Of a stretch of 64,000 bases of DNA, positions 33,698 to 41,576 are shown one piece after another. The DNA lies in contig CAVVME010000003.1 of the NCBI GenBank assembly GCA_963749365.1, positions 248,001 to 312,000 of the forward strand, written 5' to 3'. A program made the translations under genes and the position numbers. The number at the start of each line of letters is the position of its first letter. Positions within the stretch are counted from its first letter, which is position 1. The DNA is from WHSW01 sp963749365 (lineage in GTDB: Bacteria; Actinomycetota; Thermoleophilia; Solirubrobacterales; 70-9). The notes under the pieces are model-generated. The model ran no database searches and was not told where the DNA came from. It was given only the letters and a program-made list of their open reading frames with translations.

Positions 33698-34889
33698 CTA
33701 GTGATCGGGCAGAACCGGTGCGCCACTCTGTGCGCCAGTCAGCACGCCGCCAGCCGCTCTCGCGGCCTCCTCGGCGCGGTCGTGCTGGGCGCTGAGGTAG
33801 GACTCGACCAGCTCCGCTGCTTGGGCCTCACTACCGGGCATCAGGTGTCCGTAGGTGTCGAGCGTGAGGGTGATCGACGCGTGTCCCATGAAGGTCTGCA
33901 GCGCCTTCGCGTTGACGCCAGCCGCGACCATCATCGCCGCGAAGGAGTGGCGGCACTCGTGGGGGGTGATCCGGTCCAGCCCTGCCGCCGCCCACGCCCG
34001 ATCGGCGTGTCGCTGTAGCCGGTTGGCGGCGAACGGACTCGCCGGGGTGCGGCCGAAGATCAGCTCAGCGCCCTGGTGGCCGGTGCCCGCCAAGTGGTCG
34101 AGTAGGTAGTCGCGCAGGGCGCCGACGACTGGCACCTTGCGCCTGCCGGCGTTGGCGGTCCCAGCCGCGCTCAACGCGGATAACGCCGGTCGCAAGGTCA
34201 ACGTCCTCGGTGCGGAGGCCGCGCAACTCGCCCAGCCTCAGCCCCGCATAGAACGCGGTCGCCCAGATCGCCCGGTCGCTCTCGGGGGCGACCGCGATCA
34301 GGGCCTCGGCCTCGGCGGGGGAGGCGAAGCGCTCTCGGCGCCCTCGCGCGGTGGGCAGTTCCACGCCCGAGCAAGGGTTGGCAGCCAAGTCGCCACGGGT
34401 GAGCGCACGGCGGAAGATCGCCCGGAGCGGGTGGAGGGTGGTGTGGATCGTTGACGCTCCCAGCCCATCCGCGAGCATGCTGTCGACGAAGTCCTGAACG
34501 TCGATCCGGCGAACGTCTGAGAGGCGAGTGTTGCCGAACTCGGGAAGGACGCGGAGCCGCATCGACTTCTCGTAGCCGCGGATGGCGCTGGGCTTGTAGC
34601 GGTCGCCGGAGCGGTTGCGAACATGGCCCGCCTTGATGCCCGCGTAGAACGCCTCCCAGGCCTGCTTGACCGTGGTCGGCTTCGCGGCCCGCAGCCCACC
34701 GCGCGCCAGCGCCGCCAGGGCGTCGGAGCGCCAAGATCTCGCATCGGCCTCGTGGGTGAAGGTCTTGCGAATCTTCCGGCCGTCGCGCTTGGAGTAGACC
34801 GACGCCTCCCAGCCTGCGTTGCAGTTGCAGCGCCCGCCCTCGCGGACACGGCAGGTGCGGGAGTGTCGCTTCGTGATCCCGGTCGCCAT
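33698..34889 (-). pseudogene. Frameshifted tyrosine-family phage/island integrase
   Basis: From ATG at 34889 the first part (274 residues) has an N-terminal arm with Cys residues (CRVREGGRCNCNAGWEASVY), the SAM-like core-binding domain (AWEAFYAGIKAGHVRNRSGD) and the start of the catalytic domain (FYAGLRLGELRGLRTEDVDL, ATGVIRVERGWD). At about 34155 the frame breaks; the other frame continues with AGRRKVPVVGALRDYLLDHL, HECRHSFAAMMVAAG, MGHASITLTLDTYGHLMPG (Tyr nucleophile) and ends GGVLTGAQSGAPVLPDH. Relatives have about nine more residues at the break, so roughly 26-29 bases were lost. Arm-type DNA repeats lie at its 3' end. Confidence 0.85.
33717..33745. repeat. Direct-repeat pair at the integrase 3' end
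   Basis: GGTGCGCCACTC then TGTGCGCCAGTC (12-bp period) then AGCAC. It codes for the LTGAQSGA end of the integrase and matches the sequences at 8349-8379 and 41353-41382. Confidence 0.6.
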
Positions 34890-35052
34890 CAGTCCTCCTC
34901 GTGGTCAAGGGGCAATGCCGGGGCGATACCGTTCCCTCGCGGCGGGACCTTGGTGACTTGGCCCGTCGCCAGGGGCCGGGTGTTCACGCACGCCGGCCCC
35001 ATTTCTGTTCGGGACGACTGTAGCCGCATCAGCGCTCGGGGGCAAGGGCGCG

Positions 35053-35319
35053 GTGGGCGGGGTGCGATGCGACTTCTGCGGCTCTCAGATGGTCCGCTGG
35101 ATCTACCCGGCCGAGCGCGATTGGTCGGCCTGCGAGAAGTGCCACGCGGCGATCGAGGCTGATGACCGCGAGGGACTGCTCGACCGAGCGTCGCTGATCC
35201 CGGTCCCGAGGACCCTCCCCGATCGCTATGCGCCGAAGTTCCTCGAGCGGGCTCGGCGGCTTCACTTCGAGTTGTGGGAGACCCGCTCGGGTCCGCCACG
35301 GTCGGTCTTGCCTGGTTGA
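35053..35319 (+). CDS. Small zinc-ribbon protein of the island
   Basis: An 88-residue protein with CDFCGSQMVRWIYPAERDWS followed by ACEKCHAAIEADDREGL: two CxxC knuckles 21 residues apart, a likely zinc site. The helix between residues 60 and 80 (DRYAPKFLERARRLHFELWE) is amphipathic. Similar small proteins with a CDFC...CxxCH pattern are scattered in actinobacteria, usually unannotated. GTG at 35053 is the likely start; there is no clear ribosome binding site. Its relation to mobility is unknown. Confidence 0.55.
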   Translation: MGGVRCDFCGSQMVRWIYPAERDWSACEKCHAAIEADDREGLLDRASLIPVPRTLPDRYAPKFLERARRLHFELWETRSGPPRSVLPG

Positions 35320-35376
35320 CCCATCCGGCTGCCACGGATACGCTCGACCGCGACCGCAACCAGGGAGGACGTACCG

Positions 35377-36567
35377 ATGCTCGATCTGCGCCGTGTAAGG
35401 CCCGCCGTGGCGATCGCCGCGGCCGCGTCTGCGCTCTGCCTCTTGTCCCTGGCCGTCGCCGCACGCGCCGATGCCTACGTCTATTGGGCGAACATCCCCA
35501 CGACCTCGATCATCCACGGAGGTACGGCCTCGATCGCGCGAGCCAACCTCGACGGCTCCGGCGTCGACCAGGGATACATCCCAGACGCCGTCGGCGGCCC
35601 CCCGCTTGGGGGGTTCGCCATCGCGGTGGACGCCGAGCACATCTACTGGACCGACCCCGATGCACAGACGATCGGCCGCGCCAACCTCGACGGCTCCGGC
35701 GTCGACCGCAGTTTCATCACCGGCGCCAGCTTCCTGGGCTACGTCCCGGAGGGCGTCGCCGTCGACGCCAGTTACATCTATTGGACGAACGCAGCCATTG
35801 GCACGATCGGCCGTGCCAACCTCGACGGCTCCGGGGTCAACCGGAGATTTGTCACCGGCGCCAGCGATCCGGGCGGCGTCGCCGTCGACGCCGGTCACGT
35901 CTACTGGGCTAGCGGCGGCGGCATCGGCCGCGCCAACCTCGACGGCAGTGGCGTCGAGCAGAGCTTTGTGACCGTCGGAGGCTGCGTGCCCTCGCCGACC
36001 GCAGTCGCGGTGAACGCCACCCACATCTATTGGGTCAACGAGGGACTGGACTGTGGATATGACCTCTCCGGCAGCGTTGGGCGGGCAAACCTCGACAGCA
36101 GCGGTGTCGAACAGGACATCGCGGCCGCATATCACCCCCGCGGCATCGCGGTGAACGCCAGCCACGTCTACTGGACAAACTACGGGGCGCTCGCGCGCGC
36201 CAACCTTGACGGCTCGGCCGTCGACCTCCTCTTCGGCTCCATTGCCGGCCCGCACGAGGCCGCAGACTTCGTCTTGGACGGCGTCGCTGTCGACGCGCTG
36301 ACCGACACCGACCCGCCCCAGACCAAGATCACCAAGGGCGCTCCGAACAAGCTCGACAAGCACAAGGTCAAGTTCAAGTTCACCGCCGACGAGCCGGATG
36401 TGACCTTTGAGTGCAAGCTCGACAAGAAGCCCTATAAGCCCTGCACGTCGCCGAAGAAGGTCAAGCGGCTCGACGACGGCAAGCACAAGTTCAAGGTGAT
36501 CGCCACCGACGAGGCCGGCAACTCCGACCTCTCGGCGGCAAAGGACAAGTTCAAGGTCGTCGATTAG
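35377..36567 (+). CDS. Secreted YWTD-type beta-propeller with a C-terminal Ig-like domain
   Basis: A 396-residue exported protein. The signal peptide (AVAIAAAASALCLLSLAVAA, then RADA) leads to about six repeats of 40-50 residues: IARANLDGSGVDQGYI, GVAVDASYIYWTNAAIGTIG. The IYWTN/ANLDGSG pattern is that of LDL-receptor class-B (YWTD) propellers. Residues about 310-396 (DTDPPQTKITKGAPNK, KFKFTADEPDVTFECKLDKK, PYKPCTSPKKVKRLDDGKHK) form an Ig-like module also seen at the end of the esterase at 58539-59753. GGAGGACGTACCG precedes the ATG. It is the best preserved cargo gene of the island. Confidence 0.75.
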   Translation: MLDLRRVRPAVAIAAAASALCLLSLAVAARADAYVYWANIPTTSIIHGGTASIARANLDGSGVDQGYIPDAVGGPPLGGFAIAVDAEHIYWTDPDAQTIGRANLDGSGVDRSFITGASFLGYVPEGVAVDASYIYWTNAAIGTIGRANLDGSGVNRRFVTGASDPGGVAVDAGHVYWASGGGIGRANLDGSGVEQSFVTVGGCVPSPTAVAVNATHIYWVNEGLDCGYDLSGSVGRANLDSSGVEQDIAAAYHPRGIAVNASHVYWTNYGALARANLDGSAVDLLFGSIAGPHEAADFVLDGVAVDALTDTDPPQTKITKGAPNKLDKHKVKFKFTADEPDVTFECKLDKKPYKPCTSPKKVKRLDDGKHKFKVIATDEAGNSDLSAAKDKFKVVD

Positions 36568-36582
36568 CAAGGGAGCCGCCCG

Positions 36583-36900
36583 ATGAAGCACCCTCAGCTC
36601 TTGGTCGTAGTCGCGTTCGCAGCCTTGGCCGCACCTGTCCTCGCCAATGGCGAGCAAGCCCCAGCTACCAAAGCCGGCTGCAGCACGATCAACCTCGGCG
36701 GGGTGCGGATCTAGAACTCTACAAGAACAACATAGGCGCTGCGGAGAAGGCCAAGCACTACGCGCGAGCGGCTCTACAAAGACCAACGGAGAGAGGACTG
36801 AGAGTCGGAGGTATCGCCGTAGCTGCTTTAAGGAGAGATTACAGCACCTGCTCTACACAGGTGATCGCTGCGCGCCTACAGACGGAGCGATTAAAGAATG
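36583..36900 (+). pseudogene. Degenerate copy 1 of a Cys-rich secreted protein
   Basis: From ATG at 36583 a signal peptide reads MKHPQLLVVVAFAALAAPVL followed by ANGEQAPATKAGCSTINLGG, VRI and a stop at 36712. The DNA past the stop still resembles copy 2 (CAAGCACTACGCGCG, CTCTACAAAGACCAACGG) but with many one-base gains and losses. Only this copy retains the signal peptide. Confidence 0.6.
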
Positions 36901-36989
36901 AAAGATGAACCTAGTAGGAGAGACGGACTAGGTAGTGAAAAGAGACTCACAAGGCGATCACCAGGATCGAAGTAGCAACTGGTATTCTG

Positions 36990-37290
36990 CGAATGGCGTG
37001 TAAGCCCCTAGTTCCAAAGCCAAGGATTGCAGCAAGATCAGACCTCGGCGGGGTGCGGATCTTCTACAAGAACAACATGCGCTGCGAGAAGGCCAAGCAC
37101 TACGCGCGGCGGCTCTACAAGACCAACGGGAACGACGAGCCTCGGAAGTTCACCTGCAGCTCGGGTAGCAACTTCAACCAGGGCGCTGCGTGCAACCACG
37201 ACTTCAAGAACAAGAACTTCGGCTGGCACCCGGTTGACAAGCGCAAGGCGACCTCGAAGAAGAAGAAGGTCTTGTGCTGGAACAAGGAAC
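36990..37290 (+). pseudogene. Degenerate copy 2 of a Cys-rich secreted protein
   Basis: The best preserved copy, without signal peptide. It reads LGGVRIFYKNNMRCEKAKHY, ARRLYKTNGNDEPRKFTCSS, GSNFNQGAACNHDFKNKNFG, WHPVDKRKATSKKKKVL. Three cysteines and the FGWHP end are recognisable as a small secreted family of actinobacteria without known function. It could be translated from ATG at 36993 as a cytoplasmic 145-residue frame, but the N-terminus is not authentic. Confidence 0.6.
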
Positions 37291-37294
37291 TTTC

Positions 37295-37440
37295 CAAACC
37301 AAGGACCGCGCCCAGATTCGCTCGACACCACGCAAGTGCGCCCTGTGGATCGATTCTACAAGACTCGTGGACGCTGCTGAGAAGTCCTACAACGCGCGGC
37401 TGGCGGTCTACTGCAAGCCTGATGGACTAGACAGAGACGA
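37295..37440 (+). pseudogene. Degenerate copy 3 of the Cys-rich secreted protein
   Basis: Alignable only at DNA level: TCTACAAGACTCGTGGACGC, then GAGAAGTCCTACAACGCGCG and GGCTGGCGGTCTACTGCAA correspond to the part of copy 2 that codes for FYKNNMRCEKAKHYARRLY. The reading frame is lost. Confidence 0.45.
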
Positions 37441-37654
37441 GGGAGCGTGTATGGTTCGTGCCTGTTGGTACCGATCACCCGGTGCTGGCTGATGTAGTAC
37501 GGCGCGGGCGCGGGAGCGAGGTTTCGTGATGTGGCGTTTCGCCGGCGGGCGGTCTTGGGCGGAAACACTGGGGAAAGCGCGCAAGACGCGCGCCAAGGGC
37601 GAAGTACGCGAGTCGCTGGAATAACGCAGGGGATGCCGCGCAGCGGCAAGCGCT

Positions 37655-39450
37655 ACGGAAGAAGGGAAGGGCGATCGACTACTACCGGATCGGGGTTCGC
37701 CAATCGAGCATGAGATATCTAGGAGTCGAAGGATCCGTGGCTTCGATCAAGGTAGGAGATCCGGCTCGGTCGACAACCGAAGACGTTGAACACTGCGGAC
37801 GTCACGGTCTACTCGGAAGGCGCAATCCTTTGAGTTTCGCGGGGATCAACGAGCTCGATCGAAGCCGGACGGCTAGAGTCCGCCGTACCTGCTTCGGTCG
37901 ACTAGACGCTCCACTGGGCGAACCGCCCGTTGGGATACACGGGCGCGACGAGCACGGCAGCGATCACGACGCTTTACGCGGACCGGTGCCGATAGTCACT
38001 CACCTGCACGGCGCCCACAGCGACTAGCGAAGCGACGGCTACGCAAGCCTGGAACCTGCCGAAGGCTAGCCACTTTCCTCGCCGGCTAGCCCAAGGTGGG
38101 CTCGAAGTACCGAGTTCCGGGCCTCGCACAGGAAGATCTCGGTCAGGCGTGGACTCATGGCAGCGTCGTTTCCAGTACGACAACGACCACGCGCGACGAC
38201 GATGTGGTATAAGACACACCCTCGGGCTGACGCGCTTCAACGTCTACGCAGGGCCGGCCGGCTTCTACCTGCTGCGCGGCGGGCCCGACGATGCGGTCGG
38301 CCGCACGCTGCTCGGCCCAGCGCTCGAGCTCGGCGACCAGGGGCGAGAGTACTTCGAGATCCCGATCGCGATCCAGGACGCTCTTCACTGAAGAGGGCGA
38401 GCTCTTCTACCCGGACAACCGCGCGTTCTTCGAGGGGCTCGATCCGTCGCAGCTGCAGATCGCGTACTGGGACGAGCACCTTGCGGCCCTCGCGCACGAC
38501 GCGCAGATCTGGAACCGGAGTTCTTCGGCAACGCGATGGTAGTCAACGGGCGAACCTGGCCGAAGCTGGAGGTGCAGCGGCGGCGCTACCGCTTCCGCCT
38601 CCTGAACGGCTGCAACTCGCGTTTCTTGATCCTGCGGCTGGAGAACGGGCTACCGTTCTGGCAGATAGGCGACGAGGGCGGCTTCCTGCCGGAGCCGGTC
38701 GAGCTCGCCGAGATCCTGATAGGCCCGGCAGAGCGCGCGGACGTGATCGTCGACTTCACGAACGTGCCGGCCGGCACCTCGATTCGACATGCTGAACGTC
38801 GCTCGAGACGAGCCGTTCGGCGGCGGCGTGCCGGGCGTCGACTTCGAGCCCGCCGACCCGGCGACCACCGGCCAGGTGATGCGCTTCGACGTCGTCCCGA
38901 GCACCGGCCCCGACCCGAGCACCCCGCCGTCGGACCTCGTCCTGCCCGCGCTCGCGCCGCTCGGAGCGGCGACCCTCACGCGGGAGCTGTCGCTCAACGA
39001 GCAGGAGTCCGCGACCGTGAAGGTGAGCACCGAGGGCGGGAACGTCGTACTCGACTGCGACGGCGGCGAGCGGTTCGGCCACGCCGAGGCCGACCTCGGA
39101 ACGCTAAACCCCGACGGCAGCGGATTCCGCTCGGCTGGGACGAGCCGCTGACGGAGAACCCAGACGGTCGGCGCGATCGAGGTCTGGGAGCTCCATAACT
39201 TCACCGCGGACGCGCACCCGATCCACATCCACGAGATCACGTTCGAGGTCGTGAACCGCCAAGCGTTGGACGGCAGCGCCCTGGGCCTCGAAGAGCTGGG
39301 AGCTCGGTCGCAAGGACACCGGATCGTACCGCGGCGGCCTCACGCGCTTGAGGCGCTGTTCGATCCGCGCCGGCGTGTTCGTCTGGCATTGCCACATCGT
39401 CGAGCAGGACGACGGCGAGATGATTCGGCGGTATCGGATCGGGCCGTCGC
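37655..39450 (+). pseudogene. Indel-riddled multicopper oxidase (bilirubin-oxidase/CotA-like)
   Basis: The three cupredoxin domains can be followed through at least six frame changes: DYYRIGVRQ (about 37675), INELD (37845), TLHWAN (37910), GPVPIVTHLHGAHSD (37980-38025, type 2/3 copper ligands), LGLTRFNVYAGPAGFYLLRG (38220), REYFEIPIAIQDA, VNGRTWPKLEVQRRRYRFRL (38535), LAEILIGPAERADVIVDFTN, DPATTGQVMRFDVVPSTGP, VWELHNFTADAHPIHIHEIT (39185-39245) and FVWHCHIVEQDDGEMIRRYR (39370-39430, the Cys-His ligand pair). The product would oxidise phenols, metals or bilirubin-like substrates with oxygen if intact. Protein-level conservation between indels is very high, so the breaks are recent or are sequence errors. 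Confidence 0.75.
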
Positions 39451-39514
39451 CGCCAGTTCGCCTGAGTGCGGCGCTGACGTTTCCACCCGAAGGAGAAGCG
39501 TTGGATGCGCGTAC

Positions 39515-39720
39515 CGCGCGCATGAGTACCTCGAGGGCGATCACGGAACTGTGGTCGCCGGGTTTCGGGTCGCTGGGACGGGACGAACGTCGGGGGCGGG
39601 TGGCGAGATGGAGATTTGGCAGGTCTGGGAGGTCTGGGATCAGGACATTTGACCGTGACGCGCGTGACAGAGTTCACGAGTCGACGACAGGCTCTCGAAG
39701 CCGCCGGGCTGTCGGAGTAG
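39515..39720 (+). pseudogene. C-terminal remnant of an NTF2/SnoaL-like gene (array copy a)
   Basis: Reads HEYLEGDHGTVVAGFRVAGT, then GGEMEIWQVWEVWDQDI and a stop; a frame change restores VTEFTSRRQALEAAGLSE ending at 39720. The first half of the gene is missing, and the multicopper oxidase remnant abuts it. The terminal 30 bases match other members with one difference. Confidence 0.6.
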
Positions 39721-39723
39721 GCG

Positions 39724-40171
39724 ATGTCGCAGGAGAACGTGGAACCAAAGGAGCACGCCATGACCGGGCAGCCGGTATCGCTCGACATCAAGGCCTTCGT
39801 GGACCAGGGGTTCTCCTGCTGGAACAGTGGCGACATCGACTTGATGGCCGACTCTATGCCGACGACGCCGAGGTGGACACGACACGACTCTCCCGGACGG
39901 CGCGCTACAAGGGGCGCGAGGAGTTCGAGAGGTACTTCCAGGAGCAGTGGGACGCATGGACTGGCTTGCGCATGGAGCCTGTGGATATCGCCGCCGTGAG
40001 CGGGGGAAGGCACCTTGTCGAGGTCCGGATGACGGGGACAGGCGGAGCAGTGGGATCGAGATCGACCAGCGAATGGGGTTGCTCTACACGATGCGAGAGC
40101 AGGACGGAAAGGTCGCTCGGGTTCAGATGTTCCCGAGCAGGGACGCTGTCCTCGAAGCCGCCGAACTGTAG
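39724..40171 (+). pseudogene. Frameshifted NTF2/SnoaL-like gene (array copy b)
   Basis: Starts MSQENVEPKEHAMTGQPVSL, DIKAFVDQGFSCWNSGDIDL, three bases after copy a. The frame is lost near 39855 and continues elsewhere as YADDAEVDTTRLSRTARYKG, REEFERYFQEQWDAWTGLRM; it changes again near 40050 to IDQRMGLLYTMREQDGKVAR and ends VLEAAEL at 40171. Full length, two indels. Confidence 0.65.
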
Positions 40172-40180
40172 GAGTAGGCG

Positions 40181-40578
40181 ATGTCGCAGGAGAACGTCGA
40201 GACAGTTCGCCGGGTCTACGAAGGGGTGAACGTCCGCTTGGAGGCACCCCGGGAGCTGTTCGACCCGGACTATGAGTTCGACAACACGGACTCGGGCCGG
40301 ATGTCGTCGAAGTCCTGGGATTTGAAGCTGCACAGGAAGCTATGCGCGAGTACTGGGAAACGTTCGAGGCCTACAACGTCGAGATCGAAGAGGTGATCTA
40401 CGCCGACGAGGGGCGGGTGGTCAACGTCGTCCGCGATGGCGGGTTGATGAGAGGGACCGACGCCGAGGTGTGGAACCGCTTCTTCCACGTCTGGACCTTT
40501 CGTGATGGGAGGATCGTTCGCCTCTCGATACACGCCGACCGGAACCGGGCCCTCGAAGCCGCCGGGCTGTCGGAGTAG
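40181..40578 (+). pseudogene. Frameshifted NTF2/SnoaL-like gene (array copy c)
   Basis: MSQENVETVRRVYEGVNVRL is followed by DPDYEFDNTDSG and then loses frame at about 40300. The other frame gives VVEVLGFEAAQEAMREYWET, FEAYNVEIEEVIYADEGRVV, WNRFFHVWTFRDGRIVRLSI and the standard end RALEAAGLSE. One base change restores a 132-residue protein. A shorter open frame from 40342 could still be translated. Confidence 0.65.
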
Positions 40579-40682
40579 CTGAGCAGTCACGCTGCGACCT
40601 CGATCACCGGCAGAGCAAGTCCCTCCGGTTTATCTGTGGATAGGTGGCGGTCATGGCAGTGACGCCCCCGAGGGCCGAGCGA

Positions 40683-40688
40683 GATACT
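40683..40688 (+). promoter_or_regulatory. Putative leaderless -10 element of the NTF2-like gene
   Basis: GATACT ends 9 nt before the ATG at 40698 (GATACTGCGCGGGCGATG), the best example of the block shared by the family. Confidence 0.5.
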
Positions 40689-40697
40689 GCGCGGGCG

Positions 40698-41084
40698 ATG
40701 TCGCAGGAGAACGTGGAGATCGTGAGGGGGTTCACCGAGGCCTACCTCCGGGGCGACCACGTACGGGCGGTGTCCTACCTCGCCCCCGACGTGGTCTACG
40801 AGGTCGGCCAAGAAACGCCCGCGCAGCAGCCTGACGAGCTGCTGGCCAAGTGGGAGCGCTGGGAGGCCGAGTGGGAGCGAATCGACCTGACCCCGGAGGA
40901 GTACATCGACGCGGGCGACCAGGTCGTGCTGGTGGTCCTGTACTCGGGGCGCGGCCGAGCGAGCGGGATCGAGTACGAAGACCGAGTGTTTGAGGTTCAC
41001 ACCCTTCGCGATGGCAAGGTCGCTCGCAAGCGTGACTTCAAGACGCGCGCTGAGGCCCTCGAAGCCGCCGGGCTGTCGGAGTAG
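40698..41084 (+). CDS. NTF2/SnoaL-like protein (array copy d, intact)
   Basis: A 128-residue protein: MSQENVEIVRGFTEAYLRGD, YLAPDVVYEVGQETPAQQPD, WERIDLTPEEYIDAGDQVVL, VVLYSGRGRASGIEYEDRVF and EALEAAGLSE. It is the only undamaged gene of the four-copy array and has its own upstream block. The start at 40698 is preferred over an upstream in-frame ATG at 40653, because the conserved family start and the -10-like element coincide with it. The function is unknown. Confidence 0.85.
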   Translation: MSQENVEIVRGFTEAYLRGDHVRAVSYLAPDVVYEVGQETPAQQPDELLAKWERWEAEWERIDLTPEEYIDAGDQVVLVVLYSGRGRASGIEYEDRVFEVHTLRDGKVARKRDFKTRAEALEAAGLSE

Positions 41085-41092
41085 GCCAGGCA

Positions 41093-41353
41093 TCAGCAGT
41101 CGAAGGTCGCGACCCTGATCGATCCCGTTGACTTGGTGGCCGACTCAGCCTCCTTCGCGCGGAAGCGGTCGACGTCGAAGCTCGCCATAAGCGCTGCGAA
41201 CTCGGCCAGCGGATCGTGGTCGGGTGCCGACTTCCAGCTCAACGCCTTGGCGTCCCCCTTCGAGGTCTTGCTCCTGGCCCGGAGGGGGCGCCGGCGCGGG
41301 AGCACGCGCGGCCGGTTAGTAGGACCTAGTTTCGCATGCTGGGGGGCGGGCAC
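41093..41353 (-). CDS. Hypothetical 86-residue protein near the right island edge
   Basis: A basic N-terminus (NRPRVLPRRRPLRARSKTSK) followed by KSAPDHDPLAEFAALMASFD, VDRFRAKEAESATK. No family recognised and no ribosome binding site seen. It may be a chance frame; its C-terminal half is the more protein-like part. Confidence 0.25.
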   Translation of the reverse strand: MPAPQHAKLGPTNRPRVLPRRRPLRARSKTSKGDAKALSWKSAPDHDPLAEFAALMASFDVDRFRAKEAESATKSTGSIRVATFDC

Positions 41354-41382
41354 TGGTGCGCCAGTGGTGCGCCAGTCAGCAC
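41353..41382. repeat. Direct-repeat pair near the right island end
   Basis: GGTGCGCCAGT twice (11-bp period) followed by CAGCAC. It matches the integrase-linked repeat at 33717 and the solitary one at 8349. The minus-strand reading VLTGAPLAHQ resembles an integrase tail, so a second, lost integrase may have ended here. Confidence 0.55.
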
Positions 41383-41471
41383 CCCGCTCAGGCGGTTTAC
41401 AGCGGTCTTGAGCGGTCCAGAATCCGCTTGAACATGCGAAGCGTCGCTTGGTAAAGCCATGCGCGGCAGAC

Positions 41472-41498
41472 CAAGGAGGTGTACTTCAAGGCGCATCC
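41472..41498. repeat. Right attachment repeat (attR), displaced xerD tail
   Basis: The 27 bases are identical to 33639-33665 and continue in frame as KEVYFKAHPRATE and TAG at 41511. This is the end of xerD that was cut off by the island. Confidence 0.8.
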
Positions 41499-41576
41499 GC
41501 GCGCGACCGAATAGCTCGGCGTGCGCCCACCCTGACACCCGCGGACGCGAAGCGGAGCAGGTGTCAGGATTTATTC

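Larger units (their letters stand above)
33639..41498. mobile_element. Decaying integrative element in the xerD 3' end (about 7.9 kb)
   Basis: It is bounded by a 27-bp direct repeat, with a tyrosine-integrase gene at the left end pointing toward attL, as in classical genomic islands. Cargo: zinc-ribbon protein, YWTD-type secreted protein, three degenerate copies of a Cys-rich secreted protein, a broken multicopper oxidase and four NTF2-like genes. Its DNA is locally less GC-rich (about 36.7-37.9 kb) than the neighbours and rich in frameshifts. No structural phage, replication or transfer genes are seen, and the integrase is broken, so it cannot excise on its own. Confidence 0.75.

Noticed and set aside
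37038..37331. Minus-strand frame across the Cys-rich protein copy 2
   Set aside because: The plus strand carries the recognisable secreted-protein motif; the opposite frame shows only mirrored Val/Leu runs.
33639..41498. Prophage interpretation of the island
   Set aside because: No capsid, portal, terminase, tail, lysis or replication gene can be recognised; only an integrase and unrelated cargo are present.
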